Part shown: positions 42,448-51,100 of the stretch, in pieces
How positions within the stretch are numbered: the stretch's first letter is position 1
Layout of the letters: each line of letters starts with the position of its first letter
Assembly (NCBI RefSeq): GCF_900184255.1
Contig: NZ_LT854640.1
Location: 1,696,156-1,760,155 of the forward strand
DNA from: Haloimpatiens massiliensis
GTDB taxonomy: Bacteria; Bacillota; Clostridia; Clostridiales; Clostridiaceae
Length of the DNA: 64,000 nt
Reading direction: 5' to 3'
The notes under the pieces: model-generated
What the model was told of the DNA's origin: nothing
The model's input: only the letters and a program-made list of their open reading frames with translations
The model's database searches: none
Position numbers and translations under genes: made by a program

Positions 42448-43518
42448 TCAAACACCCATAGCTTTCATTTTTTCAGCTTGTTCTGTGGTAATCAATGCAT
42501 TAATAACTTCATCCATATCACCATCAAGAAAACTTTCCAATCTATATAATGTTAAACCTATTCTATGGTCAGTAACTCTACCTTGTGGATAGTTATAAGT
42601 TCTTATTCTCTCACTTCTATCTCCAGTACCCACTTGGCTCTTTCTATCTTCAGAAATCTGAGCACTTCTTTCAGCTTCAGCCTTTTCATACAATCTTGCT
42701 TTTAATACTTTAAGGGCTTTTTCTCTATTTTTTAGCTGAGACTTTTCATCCTGACAAGACACTACTATTCCCGTTGGTATGTGAGTCATTCTTACAGCAG
42801 AGTCAGTAGTATTTACACACTGTCCACCATTTCCAGATGCTCTAAACACATCTACCTTTAAATCATTTGCATTTATTTCTATTTCCACATCATCCACTTC
42901 TGGCAAAACAGCAACTGTAGCCGTTGATGTGTGTATTCTTCCGCTAGATTCTGTATCTGGAACCCTTTGAACTCTATGAACGCCACTTTCATACTTTAAC
43001 TTACTATATGCACCATGTCCCTTTATCATAAATACAACTTCTTTAAATCCACCTATGTCTGTTTCATTAAAACTCATAAGTTCTATTTTCCATCCCTGAC
43101 GTTCTGCATATCTTGTATACATTCTAAAAAGATTTGACGCAAATAGTGCTGCTTCTTCTCCACCAGCACCGCCTCTTATTTCCACGAAAACATTCTTATC
43201 ATCATTAGGATTTTTCGGAAGCAAGGCTAATCTTAGTTCTTGCTCCATCTCATCTTTTTTAATTTCGTATTCTTTTATTTCTTCTTGAAGCATATCTTTT
43301 AATTCTTTGTCACTTTCTTCTCCTATCATCTCTTTATCAGATTCAATTGTAGAAAGTATTTCTTTATATTGTCTATACTTATTAACTATAATCTCCAAAT
43401 CTGAATGTTCTTTGCATAACTTTTGCCATTCTTTTTGGTCTGCTATAATTGTTGGATCACTAATTTTTATTGACAACTCATCATATTTATTTTCTATAAA
43501 ATCAAGTTTATTAAGCAT
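42448..43518 (-). CDS. prfA: Peptide chain release factor 1
   Basis: 356 residues from the ATG at 43518 after CGGAGTGA; an in-frame GTG three codons earlier overlaps this ribosome site. The GGQ motif (ASGNGGQCVNTTDSAVRMTH) and the anticodon-mimic region are present. RF1 releases peptides at UAA and UAG. The upstream prmC gene encodes the methylase for its GGQ glutamine, the standard pairing. Confidence 0.98.
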   Translation of the reverse strand: MLNKLDFIENKYDELSIKISDPTIIADQKEWQKLCKEHSDLEIIVNKYRQYKEILSTIESDKEMIGEESDKELKDMLQEEIKEYEIKKDEMEQELRLALLPKNPNDDKNVFVEIRGGAGGEEAALFASNLFRMYTRYAERQGWKIELMSFNETDIGGFKEVVFMIKGHGAYSKLKYESGVHRVQRVPDTESSGRIHTSTATVAVLPEVDDVEIEINANDLKVDVFRASGNGGQCVNTTDSAVRMTHIPTGIVVSCQDEKSQLKNREKALKVLKARLYEKAEAERSAQISEDRKSQVGTGDRSERIRTYNYPQGRVTDHRIGLTLYRLESFLDGDMDEVINALITTEQAEKMKAMGV

Positions 43519-43585
43519 TATTATCACTCCGTGTACTTATATTTTCACAATTAATTATTATAACATATTTTTTTTAACTTAACAA

Positions 43586-44434
43586 TTAAATTTTCCCTAT
43601 TACCACTCTATCATGTCCTGATAAATCTTTAAAGCACAACACTTTTTCAAAACCATTATTTTCAAAAATTTCTTTTACTGCTTCCCTTTGATTATATCCT
43701 ATTTCAAAAGCAACAATTCCATGTTTTGTTAATACTTTTTTACCTTCTTCTACTATCTTTCTATAAAAATTCAATCCATCCTTACCTCCACATAATGCTA
43801 TATAGGGTTCATAATTTTTAACATCTTCCATTAATGTAGGAATTACATGTTCCTCTATATAAGGAGGATTAGAAACTATAATATCAAATTTATATTCTCT
43901 TTCTGTTGCAAACTCCAAAAGATCACTTTGTATAAAATTCACTCTCTGCTCCAATGCAAATTTTTTAATATTTTCAACTGTAACCAACTTAGCTATATCT
44001 GAAATATCCGAACATATAACTTGTGTGTCCTTAACTATATTTGCTATAGATACACCTATAGCACCACTTCCACAGCAAATATCCAATACATTTTTAAGTT
44101 TATTTTCATTTATTATTTCTAAAACCTTCTCCACAAGTATTTCTGTATCCGGCCTAGGTATTAGAACTCCTTCTCTAACAAAAAAATTCATCCCCATAAA
44201 TTCACATTCACCCAATATATATTTTACAGGCATCTTTTTCTTTCTCATATCTATATATTTAAAAAATTCTTCCTCCGCATGAGAATCTATCTCTAAATCT
44301 CTATTCATTATCAAAAACAATTTATCTTTGTTAAGCACCTTGCATAATAAAAGCTGCGCATCTAACATATATGTATCTATTTGCTCTTCTTTTAAAATAT
44401 CATATGCCCTAGATAATATCTCTTTTATCTTCAC
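43586..44434 (-). CDS. prmC: Peptide chain release factor N5-glutamine methyltransferase
   Basis: 282 residues from a GTG start. VLDICCGSGAIGVSIA binds S-adenosylmethionine, and the NPPY motif (DIIVSNPPYIEE) is the glutamine amide site. The N-terminal helical domain (about 1-85) recognises release factors. It methylates the GGQ glutamine of RF1/RF2. Followed by prfA. Confidence 0.96.
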   Translation of the reverse strand: MKIKEILSRAYDILKEEQIDTYMLDAQLLLCKVLNKDKLFLIMNRDLEIDSHAEEEFFKYIDMRKKKMPVKYILGECEFMGMNFFVREGVLIPRPDTEILVEKVLEIINENKLKNVLDICCGSGAIGVSIANIVKDTQVICSDISDIAKLVTVENIKKFALEQRVNFIQSDLLEFATEREYKFDIIVSNPPYIEEHVIPTLMEDVKNYEPYIALCGGKDGLNFYRKIVEEGKKVLTKHGIVAFEIGYNQREAVKEIFENNGFEKVLCFKDLSGHDRVVIGKI

Positions 44435-44454
44435 TAAATCACCAACCCTTTTTA

Positions 44455-44640
44455 TTCTCCACTAAGCAACTATTACACTAGCACCCTAACACCATAACGC
44501 ACCCTCCTCTTATTTATATACCGTTTCTCTGGAACACTATCACTCTGACTGACAACCACAGGCACTCTGACAGCCACCAAACCAACTTCGCTTTCCTAGC
44601 ACACTAACTTTCCTAACCCTCTAGCCCTCTAGCACACTAG
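44455..44640. repeat. C-rich degenerate tandem repeat between the DUF1385 gene and prmC
   Basis: About 185 bp with far more C than the surroundings. The left half of the minus-strand reading contains units such as CTAGTGTGCTAG and GGGCTAGAGGGTTAG repeated imperfectly (44595-44640); the rest carries CACTCTGAC/ACTCTGACAG repeats. No ORF and no terminal repeats. It is probably a minisatellite produced by slippage. Confidence 0.5.
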
Positions 44641-44644
44641 CCCC

Positions 44645-45553
44645 CTATTCAACGCCTTCTGCTGCCTTAAGGGCAGTTATTGCCACCTCCAACTGTTCCA
44701 AATCCGGTTCCCTTGTAGTAAGCCTTTGAAGCTGCAATCCTGGATATGCTAGTATTTTAGATAATTTATTGGAGCTTTTACCTAGCCACCTTACAATTTC
44801 ATAGGTTATACCTGATATAAGAGGAAGTAGTATGATTCTATAAACCATTCTCTCTACTATTGAATTCCAACCTGTAAGTGAAAAAATCAATATACTAACT
44901 ATCATAACCAAAAATAAAAAATTTGTTCCGCATCTTGGATGAAATCTACTAAACTTTTTAGCGTTTTCTGGAGTTAGTTCTCTTCCGCTTTCGTAGCAAA
45001 AAATACTTTTATGTTCAGCTCCATGATACTGATACACTCTATTTATGTCCTTCATTTTTCCAATTAAATATATATACAATATGAAAATAGTTACTCTTAT
45101 AGCACCTTCTATTATATTTAAAGCTATACTACTGTTGATTCTCTTTTTAAAAAAGTTAGCTCCTATAGTTGGCAATGCCAAAAATAATCCCATAGCAAAT
45201 ATAAAAGATACTAAAAGTGAAAAAAACATAAACACATCTTCAGTTTTTTCTTTAAAAATTTTTTGCATAACCCCTTCTAATTTAGAAGGTTCACTTTCCT
45301 CTTCTTCAAAAAAAGAAGCTGAGTAATTCAAAGTTTGAATTCCTATAATCATGGATTCTATAAGAACCACAAATCCTCTAACTATTGGTATAGATAACAT
45401 TTTATTTCGCTTTGTAAAAGGAACTACATACTTTTTTTCTGTTACAATTTCACCGTTACTTTTTCTAACAGAAGTAGCTATGCAGTCTTTCCCTCTCATC
45501 ATAACCCCCTCTATTACCGCTTGGCCTCCTACCATATTTTTTCCCTTAGACAT
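44645..45553 (-). CDS. DUF1385 family membrane protein (YqhQ-like)
   Basis: 302 residues. GGQAVIEGVMMRG near the N terminus, the central YQYHGAEHKSIFCYESG and HPRCGTNFLF are the family signatures; about four transmembrane segments lie between and after them. Described as a predicted metal-dependent enzyme; function not established. It typically sits next to prmC/prfA and rpmE in clostridia, as here. Confidence 0.85.
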   Translation of the reverse strand: MSKGKNMVGGQAVIEGVMMRGKDCIATSVRKSNGEIVTEKKYVVPFTKRNKMLSIPIVRGFVVLIESMIIGIQTLNYSASFFEEEESEPSKLEGVMQKIFKEKTEDVFMFFSLLVSFIFAMGLFLALPTIGANFFKKRINSSIALNIIEGAIRVTIFILYIYLIGKMKDINRVYQYHGAEHKSIFCYESGRELTPENAKKFSRFHPRCGTNFLFLVMIVSILIFSLTGWNSIVERMVYRIILLPLISGITYEIVRWLGKSSNKLSKILAYPGLQLQRLTTREPDLEQLEVAITALKAAEGVE

Positions 45554-45574
45554 ATTTACACATCCTTTTTAAAA

Positions 45575-46195
45575 TTACTCATTAGTACATGCAGCTTCCT
45601 TGTTTTTTAAATATAATTCTTTATACTTAATATAGCACTTTGGACAAAGTGACTCATACTCTACACTATCTTCTTTATCTATTGCCACTTGCTTACCTTC
45701 AAAAACAAATTTACCATTTACTTTTCTTCCATTTACTAAGGCTTTCTTGCCACAAGCACATATGGTTTTCAACTCTTCTATGCTATGAGCAATGAGAAGA
45801 AGTCTTTTACTTCCTTCAAAACCATTCATAAGGAAATCCGTTCTAAGACCATAGCATATAGTTGGTATATCCATCTTTACTGCTATATTAAAAAATTGGT
45901 CTATTTGATTTTTTTTAAAAAATTGAACTTCATCTACCAATATACAGTGAATCTTACCATTTTCCGTATTCCAAATCTCCACCAACTTATACACATCTTC
46001 ATCTTTGTTCACCAACATATCTACTTTCCTAGTTATACCTAGTCTAGACACTATATTTTCTCCACCTTTTGTGTCTGTTTTAGGCTTAATTATAATTACA
46101 TTCATTCCTCTTTCCTCATAATTATGAGCTACTTGAAGTAAGTTAGTGGATTTACCACAGTTCATGGCTCCATATCTGAAATATAATTTACTCAT
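45575..46195 (-). CDS. tdk: Thymidine kinase (type II)
   Basis: 206 residues. Walker A GAMNCGKSTNLLQ, Walker B CILVDEVQFF and the zinc-binding cysteines (CACGKK and CPKCY) are present. It phosphorylates thymidine to dTMP in salvage and is feedback-regulated by dTTP in this family. GGGGGATAAA precedes the ATG. Confidence 0.96.
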   Translation of the reverse strand: MSKLYFRYGAMNCGKSTNLLQVAHNYEERGMNVIIIKPKTDTKGGENIVSRLGITRKVDMLVNKDEDVYKLVEIWNTENGKIHCILVDEVQFFKKNQIDQFFNIAVKMDIPTICYGLRTDFLMNGFEGSKRLLLIAHSIEELKTICACGKKALVNGRKVNGKFVFEGKQVAIDKEDSVEYESLCPKCYIKYKELYLKNKEAACTNE

Positions 46196-46351
46196 ATTTT
46201 ATCCCCCCATTTTTCTTAGGTCAATACTTTATTATTATATTTCAAAACTATTTTATAATCAAAATATATTTAAATATTTAACCTTAAAATACCTGGAAAT
46301 TTTCCTGAAAAAATATATTAAAATAATCTAATTATAAACTCTTTTGTTATA

Positions 46352-46380
46352 TTGACTATTATAAAAATTAATGATATAAT
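46352..46380 (+). promoter_or_regulatory. rpmE promoter
   Basis: TTGACT (46352-46357) and TATAAT (46375-46380) with an ideal 17-bp spacer, about 50 bp ahead of rpmE. Confidence 0.8.
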
Positions 46381-46432
46381 CTAGTAGTTGAAAATGCCGT
46401 TATGCAGTTGTAGTTTGAGAGAGGTGAGAAGA

Positions 46433-46645
46433 ATGAAAAAAGATTTACAACCAACATATCATCATGACGCAGTAGTTAAATGCGCATGTGGTAATACCTT
46501 TACAACTGGCTCAGTTAAAGAAGAGTTAAAGGTTGAAATTTGTTCAAAATGTCATCCTTTCTTCACCGGTAAACAAAAAATGGTGGATGCTGGTGGAAGA
46601 GTTGACAAATTCTTAAAGAAATTCAACATGAAACTAGAAGAGTAA
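46433..46645 (+). CDS. rpmE: 50S ribosomal protein L31
   Basis: 70 residues from the ATG at 46433, after GAGGTGAG. The zinc-binding cysteines are in CACGNTF and CSKCHPF, so this is the zinc-containing C+ form. GKQKMVDAGGRVDKF is the family C-terminal signature. It is the only plus-strand gene in this stretch; a bidirectional terminator separates it from rho. Confidence 0.97.
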   Translation: MKKDLQPTYHHDAVVKCACGNTFTTGSVKEELKVEICSKCHPFFTGKQKMVDAGGRVDKFLKKFNMKLEE

Positions 46646-46650
46646 AATCA

Positions 46651-46683
46651 ATGGGAAAGATAATTAATTATCTTTCCCATTTT
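46651..46683. terminator. Bidirectional terminator between rpmE and rho
   Basis: ATGGGAAAGATAATT and AATTATCTTTCCCAT are perfect inverted repeats, followed by TTTTA; the plus-strand stem overlaps the rho stop codon. Confidence 0.85.
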
Positions 46684-48122
46684 ACTTTATTAAAAACATT
46701 TATAAATTCATTATTATTTTTAGTTTTAGACATTATATTTATCAAATCTTCAGTAACCGCATCGCCATTTCCAGCTTTATACATAAACTTCCTTATATTA
46801 AATGCAACCTCTTGCTCTTCTTTAGATAATAATAAGTCTTCTCTTCTCGTTCCTGATTTATAGATATCTATAGCAGGGAAAATTCTTCTTTCTTGAAGTT
46901 TTCTATCTAAGTGAACTTCCATATTTCCAGTTCCCTTAAACTCTTCATAAATCATATCATCCATTCTACTTCCTGTTTCAACTAAAGCTGTAGCTAATAT
47001 AGTAAGACTTCCACCTTCTTCAATATTTCTAGCTGCTCCAAAAAACTTTTTAGGCATCAATAAAGCTCCTGGATCTAACCCACCTGATAAAGTTCTTCCT
47101 GTTGGATTTATAGTAAGGTTATATGCCCTTGCAAGTCTAGTTATACTATCTAAAAGTATCACCACATCTTGACCTTGTTCAACCATTCTTTTAGCTCTTT
47201 CTAAAACCATATAAGCTACCTTTGTGTGATGCTCTGGTTCTTCATCAAAAGTAGAATAAATAACTTCTCCATTAATAGACCTTTGCATATCTGTAACTTC
47301 TTCAGGTCTTTCATCTATTAACACTACTATCAACTTTACTTCTGGTTGATTTATTTCTATACTATGGGCAATTTTCTTTAAAAGGGTTGTTTTTCCTGCT
47401 TTAGGGGGAGCCACAATTATACCTCTTTGTCCTTTTCCAATAGGGGAGATTATATCCATCATTCTAGAAGATAAGTCATTTTGATTTGTTTCTAATTTTA
47501 ATCTTTCTCTAGGATAAATAGGAACTAAAGTCTCAAATTTCTTTCTATTAATAGCCTTTTGAGGATTTTCACCATTTATTTGTTGAACATATAGAAGCGC
47601 TTTAAATTTCTCTCCTTCCTTAGGTGTTCTAACTTTTCCAACTACTTCATCACCTGTTTTTAAATTAAATTTTCTTATTTGAGACGGGGATACATAGACA
47701 TCTTCAGAACTAGTTAAGTAGTTTTTTCCTCTTAAAAATCCATAGCTATTATTTTCATTTATTTCTAATACTCCTTTAGCCGTATCAGATTCTCTTATCA
47801 TTTTAATTTTTTCATTAACAGTATTTTCTGCCACACCTGAGCTTTTTACCTTATTATTATTATTATTATTATCTAAACTAACCTTATTAATTTTACTCTT
47901 TTCTTTCTCTATATTTTTTTCATTACTTGAAATCACAGATTCCTTAGGTGTAATTTTTTCTACTAACACTTTTCCATTTTTATTTATGTGCACTGGAGAC
48001 AACTTATTTATTTCTTGAATAAGTTCCGCCTTTTTATACTTAGAAATACTTTTCACACCTAATTCTTTAGCCACTTCTTTTAATTGAGCTAAAGTCATAT
48101 TTTCAAAATCTATCCCTGACAA
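46668..48122 (-). CDS. rho: Transcription termination factor Rho
   Basis: 484 residues from a TTG start after AAGGAGATG. The N-terminal Rho_N domain (LAQLKEVAKELGVKSISKYK), the RNA-binding cold-shock-like domain (about 115-190, FLRGKNYLTSSEDVYVSPSQ), Walker A APPKAGKTTLLKK and Walker B IVVLIDERPEEV are intact. An Asn-rich linker (residues about 83-95) is encoded by an AAT triplet repeat. Rho is a hexameric RNA-translocating ATPase. Confidence 0.97.
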   Translation of the reverse strand: MSGIDFENMTLAQLKEVAKELGVKSISKYKKAELIQEINKLSPVHINKNGKVLVEKITPKESVISSNEKNIEKEKSKINKVSLDNNNNNNKVKSSGVAENTVNEKIKMIRESDTAKGVLEINENNSYGFLRGKNYLTSSEDVYVSPSQIRKFNLKTGDEVVGKVRTPKEGEKFKALLYVQQINGENPQKAINRKKFETLVPIYPRERLKLETNQNDLSSRMMDIISPIGKGQRGIIVAPPKAGKTTLLKKIAHSIEINQPEVKLIVVLIDERPEEVTDMQRSINGEVIYSTFDEEPEHHTKVAYMVLERAKRMVEQGQDVVILLDSITRLARAYNLTINPTGRTLSGGLDPGALLMPKKFFGAARNIEEGGSLTILATALVETGSRMDDMIYEEFKGTGNMEVHLDRKLQERRIFPAIDIYKSGTRREDLLLSKEEQEVAFNIRKFMYKAGNGDAVTEDLINIMSKTKNNNEFINVFNKVKWER

Positions 48123-48330
48123 AAAACCATCTCCTTATATAAATTGTACTAAGACTTTTGGGATTTATAGAAGAATTTTCGTGAAATGCAATGCTTATCT
48201 ATTATAACTTATATAATAGATAAAATCTATAAAAAAATATAACATCTTTATTATTATCTATTTTCATATAAAATTTCTTTATATGTATTTATATTTTTAC
48301 TATATTTCCTATTATTTATTATACTTTTTA

Positions 48331-48678
48331 TTATTTTATAGTTAGCATGTTTATTTGCCCATTTACTTGCTCATATTTATTTATCTTCTTCATAACAGAA
48401 TTTTCTTCACCTATAAAAAACAATGGGGTATTTAAAGTTTCACATCCTCCTATAAGCATTTCTCTATTTACAAGTGAATTTACTTTATATTTATAACCAT
48501 GAATCCTATTACACAAAGGACAATTAACTTTTAATATTAACTCCTTATTTTTAATAGAAATTTTGAAAGGGGTGATTTTATTACTTATTTGCTTTATTCC
48601 AAAAATATTAGTTTTTTCCACAACATACTTACTATGTTTATCCTTAATAGCTATAATTATATTTGTATTTAAAAGCAT
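48331..48678 (-). CDS. Small conserved protein, unknown function
   Basis: 115 residues, not recognised. The centre has a possible zinc or redox motif, KVNCPLCNRIHGYKY followed about 20 residues later by GGCETL. The N-terminal part is strand-rich. GGTGTG precedes the ATG. It sits between pyrG and rho, pointing the same way; a homologue at this position in other clostridia is plausible but was not checked. Confidence 0.6.
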   Translation of the reverse strand: MLLNTNIIIAIKDKHSKYVVEKTNIFGIKQISNKITPFKISIKNKELILKVNCPLCNRIHGYKYKVNSLVNREMLIGGCETLNTPLFFIGEENSVMKKINKYEQVNGQINMLTIK

Positions 48679-48764
48679 ATAAACACACCTCCCTCTTTTA
48701 TATAGAAGTTCTATACTTAAAATTAAATTCCTTCATTTATTTTATTTACTAAAAAATTTAATAT

Positions 48765-48828
48765 GATTAAACCATAAAAGGTACAATATGGTGGAATTAT
48801 GAAATTCAATACTTTTTGTGGGATAATC
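48765..48828. mobile_element. Family C mini-copy C3 (64 bp, ends only)
   Basis: The left end GATTAAACCATAAAAGG and right end CTTTTTGTGGGATAATC are variants of the family C 17-bp terminal repeats, and the piece GTACAATATGGTGGAATTAT equals C2 next to its left end. The internal hairpin is deleted. A 7-bp direct repeat TTAATAT touches both ends (48758-48764 and 48829-48835), consistent with a target duplication. Confidence 0.65.
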
Positions 48829-48927
48829 TTAATATACAATCACTAAGTTAAAGCCTTCAATATCCAAAATCGTTAAATTGTCTCAAAACAATTACCTGTT
48901 GGAAATTAAAGGCTATTAATTAAAATT

Positions 48928-50526
48928 CTATTTATTTAACGCTGCATTTATAAAACTTACAAATAACCAATGAGGTCTATTTGGTCTTGATTTTAACTCA
49001 GGATGGAATTGTACAGCTACAAACCAAGGATGATCTTTTACTTCAACTATTTCAACTAATCTTCCATCAGGACTCGTTCCAACTACTTCCATTCCTTTTT
49101 CCGTTAATACTTTTCGGAATTCATTATTGAATTCATATCTGTGTCTATGTCTCTCATAGACTATTTCACTATCATAAGACTCAAAAGATTTTGTGCTCTT
49201 TTCCAATTTACAAGGATATATGCCAAGCCTCATAGTTCCACCCATTTCATCTACATCCTTTTGTTCAGGCATTAAATCTATAACTGGATACTTAGTTTCA
49301 GGTTCTATTTCTGAACTATGAGCTCCTTTAAATCCCGCTACATTTCTAGCAAACTCTATAACAGCACATTGCATACCTAAGCATATACCTAAAAATGGTA
49401 TTTTACTTTCTCTAGCATATTTTATAGCTTTAATTTTTCCTTCTACTCCTCTATCGCCAAAACCACCTGGAACTAATATTCCATCTACATTTTGCAGAAA
49501 TTCTTCTACATTATCATCTTCTATATGTTCTGCATTTACCCATTTAATATTTACATTAGCGTCATTGCTAAGCCCTCCATGATTTAAAGCTTCTACTACA
49601 GATATGTAGGCATCATGTAACTCAACATATTTTCCTACTAATGCTATAGTTACATTTTTACTTAAATTTTTCATTTTACTTACCATTTGTGTCCACTCTT
49701 CTAACTCTACATCAGTGCAATTCATATTAAGTTTTTTACACACTAAATCATCTAAACCTTCCTTATGCAGTAAAAGTGGCACTTCATATAGATTGTCTGC
49801 ATCTAAATTTTGAATTACCGATTCCCCATCTATATTACAAAATAATCCTATTTTATCTTTCATTTCACTTGAAAGAGGTTTTTCTGAACGACAAACTATT
49901 ATATCAGGTTGAATACCTATGCTTCTTAATTCCTTAACCGAATGTTGGGTTGGTTTAGTTTTTAACTCACCTGCTTTTCCTAAATAAGGTACTAATGTAA
50001 CATGTATAAAACAAACATTTTCTCTTCCAACTTCATATTTTATTTGTCTTATAGCCTCTAAAAATGGTAATGACTCTATATCTCCAACAGTACCACCTAT
50101 TTCTGTTATTACCACATCTACATCTCTTTCTTTAGCTACTCTATATACTCTATTTTTTATTTCATTAGTAATATGAGGTATTACTTGTACGGTTCCACCT
50201 AAATAATCTCCTCTTCTTTCTTTAGATATAACAGACCAGTATATTTTTCCTGTAGTTACATTACTATTTTTACTTAAATTTTCATCAATAAATCTTTCAT
50301 AATGTCCTAAATCTAAATCAGTTTCCGCTCCATCATCTGTAACAAAAACCTCTCCGTGTTGATATGGACTCATAGTTCCAGGATCTACATTTAAGTATGG
50401 ATCAAATTTTTGAATTGATACATTCATTCCTCTATTTTTAAGCAATCTACCAAGTGAAGCTGCAGTTATTCCTTTTCCTAGTGAAGACACAACACCACCA
50501 GTTACAAATATGTATTTGGTTTTCAT
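48928..50526 (-). CDS. pyrG: CTP synthase
   Basis: 532 residues from the ATG at 50526, preceded by AAAGGGGGAG; the open frame extends upstream but has no ribosome site. The synthetase domain begins KYIFVTGGVVSSLGKGITAA; the glutaminase domain has GICLGMQCAVIEF (nucleophile Cys) and FHPELKSRPNRPH. It aminates UTP to CTP using ATP and glutamine. Translation start and length agree with the family. Confidence 0.98.
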   Translation of the reverse strand: MKTKYIFVTGGVVSSLGKGITAASLGRLLKNRGMNVSIQKFDPYLNVDPGTMSPYQHGEVFVTDDGAETDLDLGHYERFIDENLSKNSNVTTGKIYWSVISKERRGDYLGGTVQVIPHITNEIKNRVYRVAKERDVDVVITEIGGTVGDIESLPFLEAIRQIKYEVGRENVCFIHVTLVPYLGKAGELKTKPTQHSVKELRSIGIQPDIIVCRSEKPLSSEMKDKIGLFCNIDGESVIQNLDADNLYEVPLLLHKEGLDDLVCKKLNMNCTDVELEEWTQMVSKMKNLSKNVTIALVGKYVELHDAYISVVEALNHGGLSNDANVNIKWVNAEHIEDDNVEEFLQNVDGILVPGGFGDRGVEGKIKAIKYARESKIPFLGICLGMQCAVIEFARNVAGFKGAHSSEIEPETKYPVIDLMPEQKDVDEMGGTMRLGIYPCKLEKSTKSFESYDSEIVYERHRHRYEFNNEFRKVLTEKGMEVVGTSPDGRLVEIVEVKDHPWFVAVQFHPELKSRPNRPHWLFVSFINAALNK

Positions 50527-50572
50527 CAAAACTCCCCCTTTATCAAAATAGAAAATATATTCAAATTTAGTA

Positions 50573-50601
50573 TTGACATAAAACTTTATAACTATTATAA
50601 T
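50573..50601 (+). promoter_or_regulatory. Perfect sigma-A promoter on the strand opposite pyrG
   Basis: TTGACA (50573-50578), 17 bp, TATAAT (50596-50601), both perfect, on the plus strand. No plus-strand gene follows. Twelve bases downstream TACCC and GGGTA can pair, followed by TTTTTATT (50630-50640), so a very short RNA of about 30-40 nt is possible. The same region is the upstream part of the minus-strand pyrG leader. Confidence 0.55.
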
Positions 50602-50701
50602 ATAAATTACCCTATAAATATAATGGGGTATTTTTATTAAAAATACATTCACTATAATATCACATTTTTATTATTCATGCTATATTTTTTTTGCATTTTA
50701 T

Positions 50702-51019
50702 CTAAGAAATTTTTCTTCCATTATTTTTAATGTTATTTTCAACTAAATCACTTATCTGAAAATAAACTTCTCTAAACTCTCTATTTATCAAAAATTTTTC
50801 TTTAGCTTTTTTCAAATTGACACTTATAATCCTTTGACTATTTATATTTAGCTTTTTCTTCACCTCATCAGTATAATTACATTTATATTTTTTCATTGTT
50901 AAAAACAATAAATATTTACAGTTATTATCTTTCAGTATACTTACTATATCATTCTTTTCTATTCCAATTACTTCACAAATAGATTTTATTATTATTTCAT
51001 ACTTTTCTTCTATACCCAT
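50702..51019 (-). CDS. Small protein with a possible DnaA-C-like helix-turn-helix fold
   Basis: 105 residues, all-helical by composition. GGAGGAA precedes the ATG. YLLFLTMKKYKCNYTDEVKK, then a following helix and a final YFQISDLVENNI, resembles the C-terminal DNA-binding domain of DnaA in arrangement. I have no alignment, so this is only a shape match. It lies between a sigma-54 activator and pyrG and is likely in the same transcription unit or has its own promoter. Confidence 0.5.
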   Translation of the reverse strand: MGIEEKYEIIIKSICEVIGIEKNDIVSILKDNNCKYLLFLTMKKYKCNYTDEVKKKLNINSQRIISVNLKKAKEKFLINREFREVYFQISDLVENNIKNNGRKIS

Positions 51020-51100
51020 AAAAATTCCTCCGTATTCTTTTATATATGATTATAGACAAAATCTCATATATTTAAACACAGAGGATTTATTTATAAAAAT

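Noticed and set aside
47852..47876. ATT triplet run as a possible CRISPR-like or phase-variable repeat
   Set aside because: It is in frame inside rho and encodes an Asn run in a linker; changes in number keep the frame, so no switching is expected.
50527..50652. N-terminal extension of pyrG (42 residues)
   Set aside because: No ribosome site, hydrophobic AT-rich translation unlike CTP synthase, and a strong site directly before the family N terminus at 50526.
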